Of a stretch of DNA of 64,000 nucleotides, positions 38,488 through 46,969 are shown in pieces (within the stretch, counting starts at the first letter, position 1; every line of letters begins with the position of its first letter). The stretch is from the NCBI RefSeq assembly GCF_963677035.1, contig NZ_OY781472.1:806001-870000 (forward strand), written 5' to 3'. This DNA comes from an uncultured Hyphomonas sp. GTDB taxonomy: Bacteria > Pseudomonadota > Alphaproteobacteria > Caulobacterales > Hyphomonadaceae. A program made the translations under genes and the position numbers. The notes under the pieces were generated by a model. That model did no database searches and had not been told where the DNA came from. It saw nothing but the letters and a program-made list of their open reading frames with translations.

Positions 38488-39570
38488 TCAGATCCCCGTC
38501 ACCTCGGTGAGCCAGCGCGTATGCGGAGCAAGATCCAGCGACTCCCGTGCGATCCAGTCCGGATTGTAGCAGGTATCGAGATAGCGCTCGCCGCCATCGC
38601 AGATCAGCGTCGCCACCGAGCCGGCCTGCCCGGCCGTGCGCATCTCACACATCATGTGCAGGGCGGCCCAGACATTCGTTCCGGTCGACCCGCCGCATTT
38701 GCGGCCCAGCACCTGCTCCAGCCAGTGTATGGTGGCAATCGACGCGGCATCCGGCACCTGCATCATCCGGTCAATCACGCGCGGCTGGAACGAGGCCTCG
38801 ACCCGCGGCCGGCCAATCCCCTCGATCCGGGATTTCGCCTCGATACGCAATGACGGGTCACCTGTGCGGTAATGCTCGTAGAAGACCGAGTTTTCCGGAT
38901 CGGCGACAAGCAGCTGCGTCTTCGCGGCGAGATCACAGCGATAACGGATATAGCGCCCGATCGTGGCCGATGTGCCGCCAGTGCCGGCGCTCATCACCAC
39001 CCAGTCGGGGATCGCATGGTCTTCCAGCGCCAGCTGGGCAAACAGGCTGTCGGCAATGGAGTTGTTACCCCGCCAGTCGGTGACCCGTTCGGCATAGGTG
39101 AACTGGTCCATGAAATGGCCACCGGCCTGACAGGCGAGCCGTTCGGCCTCGGCATAGATGTCGCCGGGCGCCACTTCGTGCGGCTCACCGCCATAGAAGG
39201 TGATCTTTTCGATCTTGGACGGCGCGGTCCCTTTCGGCATAACGGCAATGAAACGCAGGCCCAGGAGGCGCGCGAAATAGGCTTCCGACACTGCGGTCGA
39301 CCCCGACGAGCATTCCACGATCACCGTGTCCGGTCCGATATGGCCGTTGCACAGGCCATAGAGGTACAGCGACCGGGCCAACCGGTGCTTCAGGCTGCCG
39401 GACGGGTGGATGGACTCGTCTTTCAGATAGAGCGTCTGGTCCGGAAAGGCCGGCAGCTCCACCTTGATCAGGTGTGTATCGGCAGACCGGTTGAAATCCG
39501 CATTGATCTTCTGCACCGCCTCACGCACCCAGGCGCGATCCATGATGGGCACCGAACAGCCTTCTGCCAT
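38488..39570 (-). CDS. PLP-dependent cysteine synthase-like/desulfhydrase (Cds1 type)
   Basis: This 360-residue fold-type II PLP enzyme has the cofactor lysine in HPSGSLKHRLARSLYLYG near residue 60, substrate loop ECSSGSTAVSEAYFARLLG and a phosphate-binding loop SAGTGGTSATIGRYIRYR. It resembles the Cds1-type cysteine desulfhydrases more than classical CysK/CysM, which are about 310 residues. It could generate H2S from cysteine or act as a synthase; sequence alone does not decide. The ATG at 39570 has AGGAG 7 nt upstream, better than an earlier ATG at 39606. Confidence 0.82.
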   Translation of the reverse strand: MAEGCSVPIMDRAWVREAVQKINADFNRSADTHLIKVELPAFPDQTLYLKDESIHPSGSLKHRLARSLYLYGLCNGHIGPDTVIVECSSGSTAVSEAYFARLLGLRFIAVMPKGTAPSKIEKITFYGGEPHEVAPGDIYAEAERLACQAGGHFMDQFTYAERVTDWRGNNSIADSLFAQLALEDHAIPDWVVMSAGTGGTSATIGRYIRYRCDLAAKTQLLVADPENSVFYEHYRTGDPSLRIEAKSRIEGIGRPRVEASFQPRVIDRMMQVPDAASIATIHWLEQVLGRKCGGSTGTNVWAALHMMCEMRTAGQAGSVATLICDGGERYLDTCYNPDWIARESLDLAPHTRWLTEVTGI

Positions 39571-39602
39571 GCCTGTCTCCTGTATTCCGGACGTCTGCGC
39601 CC

Positions 39603-40499
39603 TCAATGCGCCAGAAGCACCAGCGCGACAACACCGGCTGCCACAAGCAACACACCTGCGATCTCCCGCGGGGTCACTTTCTCGTGGAAGAACAGGATCG
39701 AGATCGCCAGCGTGAAGATCACCTCCACCTGCCCGACGGCCCGCACATGGGCGGCGTTCTCCAGCGTGAAGGCGATAAACCAGCCGAGCGACCCCAGCAT
39801 GCCGGTGATGCCCACCAGCGAGGCCACACGCCAGGCCCGCAGGAGATGGGCGATCTGCCCGCGCTCCCGCACGGCCAGCCAGCCGAGAATGGCGATTGCC
39901 TGAAACATCGTCACGAAGGCCAGCGTGGCAGAGGCCCTCAGCACCACACCGCCCTCCGGCAGGGATAGCGAAGCTCCGCGATAAGCCACGGCAGAAAGCC
40001 CGAACAGGCCGCCGGAAAGCACGCCAATCCAGACCTTGCTGTCGATCCGGAAACGCGCCCGCCCTTTGCCGCCCGGCATGGACACCAGGATCACGCCCAG
40101 AAGACTGATCAACATCGCGATGGCCGCGCCCGCCGTCAGCCGGTCTCCCAACAGAACGATGCCGAACAGGGCCGTCTGCAACGGCTCAGTTTTCGTGAAG
40201 GCCGTCGCGACAGCGAAATTGGTATAAGAGAAGAGGTGGATCAGCAGGCCGGTCGCCACGATCTGCGCGAGGCCGCCCAGCATGCCCCAGCCAAAGAAGC
40301 TGCCCGGCGGCACGCCGACGCCCTGCCCCGTCGCCCCGCTCAGGGCAAAGAAGAACACAACAGCCAGCGGCGCGGCGAAGACAAACCGGCTGGCCGTCGC
40401 GCCCCACGTACTGAGGCGGCCTTTCAGCGTCTTCTGCAGCGCATTGCGTAAATTCTGGGAGAAAGCCGCCGCAAGGGTGACCGGGATCCAGAGTTCCAT
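39603..40499 (-). CDS. DMT/EamA-family transporter
   Basis: This 298-residue protein has ten predicted helices arranged as two EamA repeats. Family pieces include ATAFTKTEPLQTALFGIVLLG at the end of the first repeat and VEVIFTLAISILFFHEKVTPRE at the end of the second. EamA proteins export metabolites such as amino acids; the substrate here is unknown. It sits between the Cds1-like gene and leuA on the same strand, so export of a sulfur or branched-chain metabolite is possible but unproven. Confidence 0.85.
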   Translation of the reverse strand: MELWIPVTLAAAFSQNLRNALQKTLKGRLSTWGATASRFVFAAPLAVVFFFALSGATGQGVGVPPGSFFGWGMLGGLAQIVATGLLIHLFSYTNFAVATAFTKTEPLQTALFGIVLLGDRLTAGAAIAMLISLLGVILVSMPGGKGRARFRIDSKVWIGVLSGGLFGLSAVAYRGASLSLPEGGVVLRASATLAFVTMFQAIAILGWLAVRERGQIAHLLRAWRVASLVGITGMLGSLGWFIAFTLENAAHVRAVGQVEVIFTLAISILFFHEKVTPREIAGVLLVAAGVVALVLLAH

Positions 40500-40526
40500 G
40501 AGGCGGTCTCGTCAGCACACAGCCGG

Positions 40527-40559
40527 CTTGTCTCCTGCGCGCGCCGCGCGGGAGACAAG
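40527..40559 (-). terminator. GC-rich hairpin downstream of leuA
   Basis: A 14-bp stem (CTTGTCTCCTGCGC / GCGCGGGAGACAAG, one G-U pair) with a 5-nt loop lies 20 bp past the leuA stop. It lacks a U-tract, so it is a probable but atypical terminator. Confidence 0.55.
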
Positions 40560-40578
40560 GGCTGGTTTCAGGAAATGA

Positions 40579-42114
40579 TCAGGCCGCCTGGCGTTTTGCC
40601 TTGCGGTTTTCCAGCTTGTTGACCGCGTGGAGATAGGCCTTGGCGCTTGCCACCAGCGTATCCGGGTCGGACGCCCGGCCGGTCGCCATGAAGCCATCGG
40701 CATCATTGAGCCGCACCGACACGGTCGCCTGCGCATCCGTACCGCCGGTCACCGCGTGCACCTGGTAGAGGTCCAGCTTGCCGGCATGGGGGATCAGCGA
40801 GCGGATCGCGTTGAAGACCGCATCGACCGGGCCGTTGCCGCGGGCAATGGCGAACTTGTCTTCGCCATCCATGACGAGATCGATCTCTGCCGTTTGCGGG
40901 CCTTCGGTGCCGGCCACGACGCGCAGGCGCTTGAACATGGCGCGCTCGCCATCCTCTGCCAGCTGATCGTCCACCAGTGCCGCGATGTCGTCATCGAAGA
41001 CATGCTTCTTTTTGTCGGCCAGTGCCTTGAAGCGCTTGAAGGCATCGTTCAGCGCGTCCTGCTCCAACACGTAGCCCAGCGATTCCAGCTTGTCGCGGAA
41101 CGCATGGCGGCCCGACAGCTTGCCCATGACCAGCGAGGTCTTGGCGACGCCGACATCTTCCGGCTTCATGATCTCGTAGGTTTCCGAGTTCTTCAGCATG
41201 CCATCCTGGTGGATGCCGCTTTCATGCGCGAACGCATTCTTGCCGACGATGGCCTTGTTATACTGCACCGGAAAGCCCGTGATGCGGCTCAGCATGGCGG
41301 AGGCGCGCGAGAGGTATTCGCTCTTCACTTCGGTCGTGTAGGGCAACGTGTCGCCGCGGACGCGCAGCGCCATCACGACTTCTTCCAGCGCGGCATTGCC
41401 GGCGCGCTCGCCGAGACCGTTGATCGCGCATTCCACCTGGCGGGCCCCATTGGCCACGGCGCTGATGGAGTTGGCGACAGCCAGGCCGAGATCGTTGTGG
41501 CAGTGCGCCGACCAGATCACCTTGTCGGAGTTGGCGACCGTCTCGATCAGGCGGCGGAACAGCGCGCCATATTCGTCCGGGTGAGAATAACCGACCGTGT
41601 CGGGAATGTTGATCGTGGTCGCGCCGCTCTGAATGGCGACGTCGACGCATTTGCACAGGAAGTCGAAATCAGTGCGGGTCGCATCTTCTGCGCTCCACTC
41701 GACATCGTCGACCAGGTTACGTGCCTGGGCAACCGAGCGGCCGACGGCCTCCAGCACGGCATTCGGGCCCATTTGCAGCTTGTGCTTCATGTGCACCGGG
41801 CTGGTGGAGATGAAGGTGTGGATACGCGGGCGCGCCGCATGCCGGACCGCTTCGCCGCAGCGCGCGATGTCTTTCTCGGTCGAGCGGGAGAGGCCGCAGA
41901 TGATGGCTTCTTTCGAGCGGCGGGCAATCTCGCTGACGGAGGCGAAGTCGCCTTCGGAGGCCGCAGGGAAACCGGCTTCGATCACGTCGACGCCCATGTC
42001 TTCCATCAGGGCGGCGAGTTCGAGTTTCTCGCCATGGGTCATGGACGCGCCGGGCGATTGTTCGCCGTCACGCAAAGTGGTGTCAAAGATACGGATATGG
42101 TCTGGTTTGGTCAT
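40579..42114 (-). CDS. leuA: 2-isopropylmalate synthase LeuA
   Basis: This 511-residue enzyme condenses acetyl-CoA with 2-oxoisovalerate in the first committed step of leucine synthesis. The catalytic region begins DTTLRDGEQSPGASM; the metal-binding motif HCHNDLGLAVANSISAVANG follows near residue 205. The C-terminal allosteric LeuA dimer domain (about residues 385-500) includes DLYQVHAVTGGTDAQATVSV, so leucine feedback inhibition is expected. A leader peptide and attenuator-like structures precede it. Confidence 0.96.
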   Translation of the reverse strand: MTKPDHIRIFDTTLRDGEQSPGASMTHGEKLELAALMEDMGVDVIEAGFPAASEGDFASVSEIARRSKEAIICGLSRSTEKDIARCGEAVRHAARPRIHTFISTSPVHMKHKLQMGPNAVLEAVGRSVAQARNLVDDVEWSAEDATRTDFDFLCKCVDVAIQSGATTINIPDTVGYSHPDEYGALFRRLIETVANSDKVIWSAHCHNDLGLAVANSISAVANGARQVECAINGLGERAGNAALEEVVMALRVRGDTLPYTTEVKSEYLSRASAMLSRITGFPVQYNKAIVGKNAFAHESGIHQDGMLKNSETYEIMKPEDVGVAKTSLVMGKLSGRHAFRDKLESLGYVLEQDALNDAFKRFKALADKKKHVFDDDIAALVDDQLAEDGERAMFKRLRVVAGTEGPQTAEIDLVMDGEDKFAIARGNGPVDAVFNAIRSLIPHAGKLDLYQVHAVTGGTDAQATVSVRLNDADGFMATGRASDPDTLVASAKAYLHAVNKLENRKAKRQAA

Positions 42115-42162
42115 GGCAGGCTGCCTGGATCTGGGGACTATCGGAAAAGGATTGGCTAAATT

Positions 42163-42224
42163 CCCCTGACCGTGCGCCTGCCCCCGGCTTAGTGCGGGGC
42201 AGTCGGAACCGGCCAGGGGCCGGT
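42163..42224 (-). promoter_or_regulatory. leuA attenuator-like leader structures
   Basis: In the leuA leader RNA a perfect 7-bp hairpin (ACCGGCC / GGCCGGT, 42208-42224) directly follows the leucine codons. A second hairpin (CTGCCCCG / CGGGGGCAG, 42178-42202) follows. An alternative 9-bp pairing, CCCCTGGCC (42211-42219) with GGTCAGGGG (42163-42171), excludes the first hairpin and encloses the second. Mutually exclusive folds fit ribosome-controlled attenuation. No U-tract is evident, so the end effect could instead be on translation. Confidence 0.6.
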
Positions 42225-42257
42225 AAGAAGCAGGCGTAGGGGCATATTCTTGCGCAT
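42189..42257 (-). CDS. leucine leader peptide upstream of leuA
   Basis: A 22-codon frame starts at the ATG in 42255-42257 and reads M-R-K-N-M-P-L-R-L-L-L-T-G-P-W then a proline-rich end. It has four leucines in five codons, including the rarer CTA. The leucine codons (42225-42239) stop exactly where the leader hairpin begins. This is the arrangement of leucine leader peptides that sense charged tRNA-Leu. It lies 75 nt upstream of the leuA start. Confidence 0.7.
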   Translation of the reverse strand: MRKNMPLRLLLTGPWPVPTAPH

Positions 42258-42264
42258 AGTGGGG

Positions 42265-43017
42265 TTATTCCGGCAGATCGCCCGAATTGTCAACCGCGCC
42301 TGATGAGATCAGGGCAACAGATTGCCCCGTATTCCGCACTCTGCGGCGCACCCAGAGGGCAATCGCCCCGTAAACAGCCACAGCCGCCAGCGCGGTGAGG
42401 ATCGCGGTCACCGGGTTTCCCTTCAGCGCGGCCAGCAGGCTGCGCCCCGCAAAGGCGATCAGCAGGATCTTCGGCAGGCTGCCCAGTCCCATGCCCGCCC
42501 AGTATGGCAGGAAGCGCGCATGGCTGACGCCGAACGCCATATTGACCAGCAGAAGCGGCCCGGTCGGCACATTGCGCACGACAGCGCTGGCGACAAAGGC
42601 ATTGCGCCCGATAAAGCCCGCCAGCCGGTTCGCGGTCTTGCCGGCATAGCGGCGGAAGGCCTGCTCCCCCGTCAGCCGCCCGACATAGAATGTCAGCGCG
42701 CCCGACGCCATGGTCGCGATCCAGGAATAGCCCGCCCCGGCCCATGGCCCGAAAACGGCCACCGCGGCAGCGATCAGCGCAAATTGCGGAACCCCCAGAA
42801 ACGCCGCAACGCAGAAGACGAGGATCAGCGCCGGCAGGCCCCAGGGGCTGTCGGCCATGCCATCCATCCAGGCGGTCATCGCGTGCCCGCTCGGCAGCAC
42901 GCCGAGCTTCCCGAGGACGAACACCAGCAACACCACGGCCAGCAACACGCCGCCCAGCAGCATGGTCCGCCGCGCGGGCGTATCTGCATTCTGAGGGGGC
43001 TGGGCCGTGTCATTCAT
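42265..43017 (-). CDS. TVP38/TMEM64 (VTT/DedA-like) membrane protein
   Basis: This 250-residue inner-membrane protein has about six hydrophobic segments. The VTT-domain core contains GPWAGAGYSWIATMASGALTFYVGR and IGRNAFVASAVVRNVPTGP near residues 150-165, with the FG/RxxP-like signature of the family. Members are linked to membrane lipid scrambling and stress tolerance; no specific role can be assigned. It is on the same strand as leuA, and the leucine leader begins just after its stop. Confidence 0.85.
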   Translation of the reverse strand: MNDTAQPPQNADTPARRTMLLGGVLLAVVLLVFVLGKLGVLPSGHAMTAWMDGMADSPWGLPALILVFCVAAFLGVPQFALIAAAVAVFGPWAGAGYSWIATMASGALTFYVGRLTGEQAFRRYAGKTANRLAGFIGRNAFVASAVVRNVPTGPLLLVNMAFGVSHARFLPYWAGMGLGSLPKILLIAFAGRSLLAALKGNPVTAILTALAAVAVYGAIALWVRRRVRNTGQSVALISSGAVDNSGDLPE

Positions 43018-43109
43018 AAGGGCAGCGTTTGATCCGACAGCGCCGCGGCGTCAAGCAGCAACGATCCGCAAAACTGGTGTCCGGATTATGGCAATCAACC
43101 GCCTCTTGT

Positions 43110-43565
43110 TTATTCCTGCACGTCCATCAGGGCCTTGTGCCGCGTGACCAGTTCATAAAGGACAACAGCGAGGCCGTGACCCGCCGTGCCGACGGTCCAC
43201 CAGATCATCGCCCACATCATGACAAAGCTTCCGGTGCCGATATTAATGCCGGTGAACAGCACCATGCCGAACAGGTAGCAGGCGAGGCTGATCCAGAAAG
43301 ACAGACGCAGCGCGGCCCCTTCGCGGGCGACCTTCTGCTGCACCAGGGTCTGGGCTTCCGTCTTTGCATCGACCGTCAGGGCCATGACATCGACATCGAA
43401 GGCAGCCGCCAGCGCCTTAAGCGTTTCGCCCGACGCCTTTTCGCCCCGTTCGACCCTCTGGATCGTCCGCAGGCCGATCCCGGCCAGGTCCGCAAGGTGT
43501 TCCTGCGACCAGTGACGCTCCTCTCGCCAGCGCCTGATCTTCGCCGCGTCCGCGTGAAACTGCAT
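43110..43565 (-). CDS. XRE-family regulator with C-terminal 2TM domain
   Basis: This 151-residue protein has a Cro/CI-type helix-turn-helix at residues 5-65 (WSQEHLADLAGIGLRTIQRVERG) and two transmembrane helices at about 90-140 (ALRLSFWISLACYLFGMVLF and a second). A membrane-tethered regulator is implied. The ATG at 43565 has the near-perfect ribosome site AAGGAGG 5 nt upstream; the longer frame to 43676 is rejected. The target is unknown. Confidence 0.88.
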   Translation of the reverse strand: MQFHADAAKIRRWREERHWSQEHLADLAGIGLRTIQRVERGEKASGETLKALAAAFDVDVMALTVDAKTEAQTLVQQKVAREGAALRLSFWISLACYLFGMVLFTGINIGTGSFVMMWAMIWWTVGTAGHGLAVVLYELVTRHKALMDVQE

Positions 43566-43775
43566 GATGACCTCCTTCCGCAAAGCGCGTGTCCGTCCAC
43601 CGGAAAGAGCGGAAACTCCGTCCTTCAGCAACGTCAGCGGGGCGCCACATGGCCGCCAGCATGCCGCCAGAAGCACGCCGGAGACCCGACTTAACCGGCC
43701 TGCAGGGCATTACCGCCGCCGGGCCGCGGCTCCGGTCCGGAACGGTGACCAGGGCAGCCCCTGCAATCAGACTTG
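43566..43775. other. intergenic gap upstream of the XRE regulator
   Basis: These 210 bp contain the XRE gene's ribosome site and presumably its promoter. I see no further gene, repeat or terminator; frames crossing it are short and overlap in several phases. Confidence 0.5.
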
Positions 43776-44465
43776 TTACGCCGCCTGCCCCTGTTTTTTC
43801 ATCGCCCGCTCGCTGGCTTCGGACATCGGCGCCATCAGGCCGGCGGTGATCATGTCGATCAGGGTTTCGACCTGAAGTTCGAAATCGGGTGAGGCGCCCG
43901 CCTGCTCTGCTTCAAAAGCGGCGAGGCAGTTCACGCACTGGTCGCTCGCGGCCAGCAGCCGTGTGCGAATGACCTGTTCCGGCAGATGGGTCATCAGTTG
44001 TTTCAGCCGGTCGGCCGCAAGGAACCAGCCGGTCATCAGATCTGCCGGAGCGAGCTGGATCACAAGTTGTTTTTCCCGCGTGGCCCGCGCCATGAACTGG
44101 ACATAGTGATTGCCCTCCTCTCTCGGCCGCAGCTCCTCGGCCAGCGGCCAGACCCAGGTGCCGACCAGCGCGCGGGCTTCCTCAGTCCCGCCGGTCGGGC
44201 GGACCTCCTCCAGCAGGGCCAGGCGCTTCGGGTTCACATAGCGCATCCGGTTTTCGAAAACGGCTTCCACCAGCTGATCGCGCGATCCGAAATGGTACTG
44301 GATGGCAGAGGCGTTCCTCTGGTTCGCCGCCTCGCTGATCTGGCGGAAAGAGGCACCATGCAGGCCGTATTCGGCGAACAGGGATTCTGCCGCTTCGATA
44401 ATTGCTGTCCGGCCGTTTTTCGTTTCGCTCCGACGGGTCAATTCCCTGTGCCCCTTGCCTGACAT
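43776..44465 (-). CDS. TetR-family transcriptional regulator
   Basis: This 229-residue regulator has an N-terminal TetR helix-turn-helix at about residues 18-65 (AAESLFAEYGLHGASFRQIS then AIQYHFGSRDQLVEAVF) and a helical ligand domain. A Cys pair lies near 180 (ASDQCVNC). It is divergent from the hydroxylase/P450 genes, with a 22-bp palindrome in between, so it most likely represses them and itself until a lipid-like inducer binds. Confidence 0.9.
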   Translation of the reverse strand: MSGKGHRELTRRSETKNGRTAIIEAAESLFAEYGLHGASFRQISEAANQRNASAIQYHFGSRDQLVEAVFENRMRYVNPKRLALLEEVRPTGGTEEARALVGTWVWPLAEELRPREEGNHYVQFMARATREKQLVIQLAPADLMTGWFLAADRLKQLMTHLPEQVIRTRLLAASDQCVNCLAAFEAEQAGASPDFELQVETLIDMITAGLMAPMSEASERAMKKQGQAA

Positions 44466-44517
44466 TTTGGGTCGCCGCCCCTCTATGCCGCGAACCCGGT
44501 GATTATGACAGTTGCCT

Positions 44518-44539
44518 ATTTAATGCATATACATTAAAT
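44518..44539. promoter_or_regulatory. 22-bp palindromic operator between the TetR gene and the hydroxylase gene
   Basis: ATTTAATGCATATACATTAAAT has perfect 8-bp arms (ATTTAATG / CATTAAAT) and 10 of 11 positions symmetric overall. The AT-rich dyad stands out in a GC-rich genome and lies 53 bp from the TetR start and 86 bp from the hydroxylase start. This is typical of a shared TetR operator. Confidence 0.8.
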
Positions 44540-44624
44540 ATGGCCTCATAACAGGCGAAGAGGCGGCCACGCGCACGTCTCCACACAACGGAAACCCAGG
44601 CGAAACAGACGAGGACCCAACACA

Positions 44625-45497
44625 ATGCCGGACCACACTTTCACACTCTCGGACGCACTCTGGGTCTATCTGGCGACGCTGTTCATCTTCATTCTCGAGG
44701 CCCTGACCGGCCGGCTGCGCACCTATACAAGACGCGACTTCGGCCTGACGATGCTGACCTTCCTGACAAATTCGGCCACGACGCGGCCTCTGATGGCGCT
44801 GGCCGTCGGGTATATAGCCACATGGCTGGTGCCTTCAGGCGCGGGCTTCGCCGCATCCGTCCCGATCTGGCAGTCGGCGTTGATCGTCTTCTTCACCGTG
44901 GAGTTCGCCTTTTACTGGATCCACCGCTGGGGGCATGTCGGCCAGAAGAAAGGCCACAAGCTGGCCTGGCTGTGGAAGATCCACCGTACGCACCATTCCG
45001 CGACGACCATGAACTCCTCCATCGTGCAGCGCCAGAACATCTTCTGGGCCGTGTTCACGCCGCACATCTGGATGATTGCGCTGTTCATCTATGCCGGCAT
45101 GGAACCGGGCGTCGCCATCTACATGGTCGTCTTCTACCTCTGGAACACGTTCACCCACATGCACTGGCGCGCAGACGCCCGCCTGCTGTCGAGCCCCGCC
45201 TTCCGCGCCCTGTCACATGTCTTCATCATGCCGACCATGCACCACGCCCATCACGGCTATGGGAAGAACGGCAAGATGTACTGCAATTACGGCCTTTGCC
45301 TCTCCGTCTTCGACTGGATGTTCGGCACGCTCTTCCTCCCAGACGACCAGCCGTCCCGCTACGGCGTACCGGGCGGACAGGTTCACTGGGCCGAAGAAGC
45401 CTTCTACCCGCTGAATCTGTTCGGCAAGCGCCCGGAAAAACAGCCCGCCTCCTCCCAGCCGGCCTACAGCGCCGCAACCGAAGGGGACCTTCACTAA
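44625..45497 (+). CDS. sterol desaturase / fatty acid hydroxylase family protein
   Basis: This 290-residue membrane di-iron enzyme has the three histidine clusters of the family: HRWGH near residue 100, HRTHH near 120, and HHAHHGYG near 205. N-terminal hydrophobic helices precede them. Such enzymes hydroxylate or desaturate sterols, carotenoids or fatty acyl chains at the membrane. The P450 gene follows on the same strand after about 160 bp, and a TetR gene is divergent, which suggests an inducible lipid-modifying unit. The substrate is unknown. Confidence 0.88.
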   Translation: MPDHTFTLSDALWVYLATLFIFILEALTGRLRTYTRRDFGLTMLTFLTNSATTRPLMALAVGYIATWLVPSGAGFAASVPIWQSALIVFFTVEFAFYWIHRWGHVGQKKGHKLAWLWKIHRTHHSATTMNSSIVQRQNIFWAVFTPHIWMIALFIYAGMEPGVAIYMVVFYLWNTFTHMHWRADARLLSSPAFRALSHVFIMPTMHHAHHGYGKNGKMYCNYGLCLSVFDWMFGTLFLPDDQPSRYGVPGGQVHWAEEAFYPLNLFGKRPEKQPASSQPAYSAATEGDLH

Positions 45498-45658
45498 GCG
45501 GCATGAAGGCCCACCCCGGACACACCACCGGCGGCCGCGCCCATCCCGCAACGGGGCGCAGCCTCCGGTGAGCCGGAAAAGGCGGTTTCCTCGCGGCACG
45601 GCTTGACGCCAGGCCGCGAGACGTCGTCTGCTTCCCGAAAAGATAAAGGGAGGAATGC

Positions 45659-46969
45659 ATGGCCGACGGAGCACAAACCGCCTTTCCGGGATTCAAGCGC
45701 GACACGCCGGACGACGAGATCGTCCATCCGGACCTCTATGCCAGCTGGGAGATCCACGAGGTCTACACGAAGCTGCGCGCCGAAGACCCGGTGCACTGGA
45801 CACAGCCCGACGGATTCCGCCCCTTCTGGTCGATCACGAAACATGCCGACATCCTGGAAGTGGAGAAGAACAACAAGGTCTTCATCAATCACGACCGTAC
45901 CTATCTGAGCCCGAAATCGGGCGAGGAATGGATCCTGTCGATGACCGGCGACACCCACCTCTTCCGCACGCTGGTCGACCTTGACGACCCGGTGCACATG
46001 AAGCTGCGCGCGCTGACCCAGTCCTGGTTCATGCCGCCAAACCTGCGCAAGCTTGAGACCCGCATTGCCGCCCTCGCGAAGGAACATGTCGACCACATGG
46101 CCAGTCTCGGCGGCCAGTGCGATTTCGTGAAGGAAGTCGCCCTCTGGTATCCGCTGCGCGTGATCATGGAGATCCTCGGCGTGCCCCGGTCGGACGAGCA
46201 GTTCATGCTGAAGATGACCCAGGAAATCTTCGGCCCCGGCGACCCGGACGTGGCCGGCGAAAGCGACAACAAGGCCGATGAAGGTGCCACCATCACCAGC
46301 GACCAGGGCGTGGACCTCCTGAAGACCGCGCAGGAACTCTTCCAGTATTTCGGCGCGATCACGGAAGACCGCCGCACCAATCCGCGCGACGATGTCTCCA
46401 CCGTCATCGCTAATGGCCAGATCGACGGCCAGCCCATCGGCGAGCGTGAAGCGATGAGCTATTACATCATCGTCGCCACAGCCGGCCATGACACGACCAG
46501 CTCCACGGTCTCCGGCGGCATGCTGGAACTGATCCGCCGCCCGGACCAGCTGGCGAAGCTGAAGAACGATCCCTCCCTCCTGCCGAATGCCATCGAGGAA
46601 ATGATCCGCTGGACGACGCCGGTGAAGCATTTCATGCGCACGGCCACCGAGGACTACACGCTCCGTGACAAGACGATCAAAAAGGGCGACGGCCTCGCCC
46701 TCTTCTACTGGTCCGGCAACCGGGACGAAGAAGTCTTCGAGGACCCGTTCGAATTCCGCGTCGACCGCGATGTGAAGAAACAGGTCGCCTTCGGCTATGG
46801 CGTCCACGTCTGCCTTGGCATGCACCTCGCGCGAATGGAGATCAAAGCGCTGCTGCAGGAATTGCTGCCCCGCCTTGAGTCGATCGAACTGGCAGGCGAG
46901 CCTCAGAGCACCCGCGCCAATTTCGTCTCCGGCCTGAAAAGCCTGCCGGTGAAGTACAAGATCAGCTAG
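45659..46969 (+). CDS. cytochrome P450
   Basis: This 436-residue soluble bacterial P450 has the I-helix oxygen-activation motif AGHDTTSS at about residues 277-284, the ExxR motif in AIEEMIRW near 310, and the heme loop FGYGVHVCLGMHLAR with the Cys ligand near residue 385. The segment KHFMRTATEDYTLRDKTIKKG resembles lipid- and steroid-acting P450 families. GGGAGG stands about 5 nt before the ATG. No ferredoxin or reductase gene adjoins it, so electrons must come from elsewhere. Confidence 0.93.
   Translation: MADGAQTAFPGFKRDTPDDEIVHPDLYASWEIHEVYTKLRAEDPVHWTQPDGFRPFWSITKHADILEVEKNNKVFINHDRTYLSPKSGEEWILSMTGDTHLFRTLVDLDDPVHMKLRALTQSWFMPPNLRKLETRIAALAKEHVDHMASLGGQCDFVKEVALWYPLRVIMEILGVPRSDEQFMLKMTQEIFGPGDPDVAGESDNKADEGATITSDQGVDLLKTAQELFQYFGAITEDRRTNPRDDVSTVIANGQIDGQPIGEREAMSYYIIVATAGHDTTSSTVSGGMLELIRRPDQLAKLKNDPSLLPNAIEEMIRWTTPVKHFMRTATEDYTLRDKTIKKGDGLALFYWSGNRDEEVFEDPFEFRVDRDVKKQVAFGYGVHVCLGMHLARMEIKALLQELLPRLESIELAGEPQSTRANFVSGLKSLPVKYKIS

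Noticed and set aside
40627..42159. 510-codon plus-strand open frame
   Set aside because: It is antisense to leuA; no family features are present.
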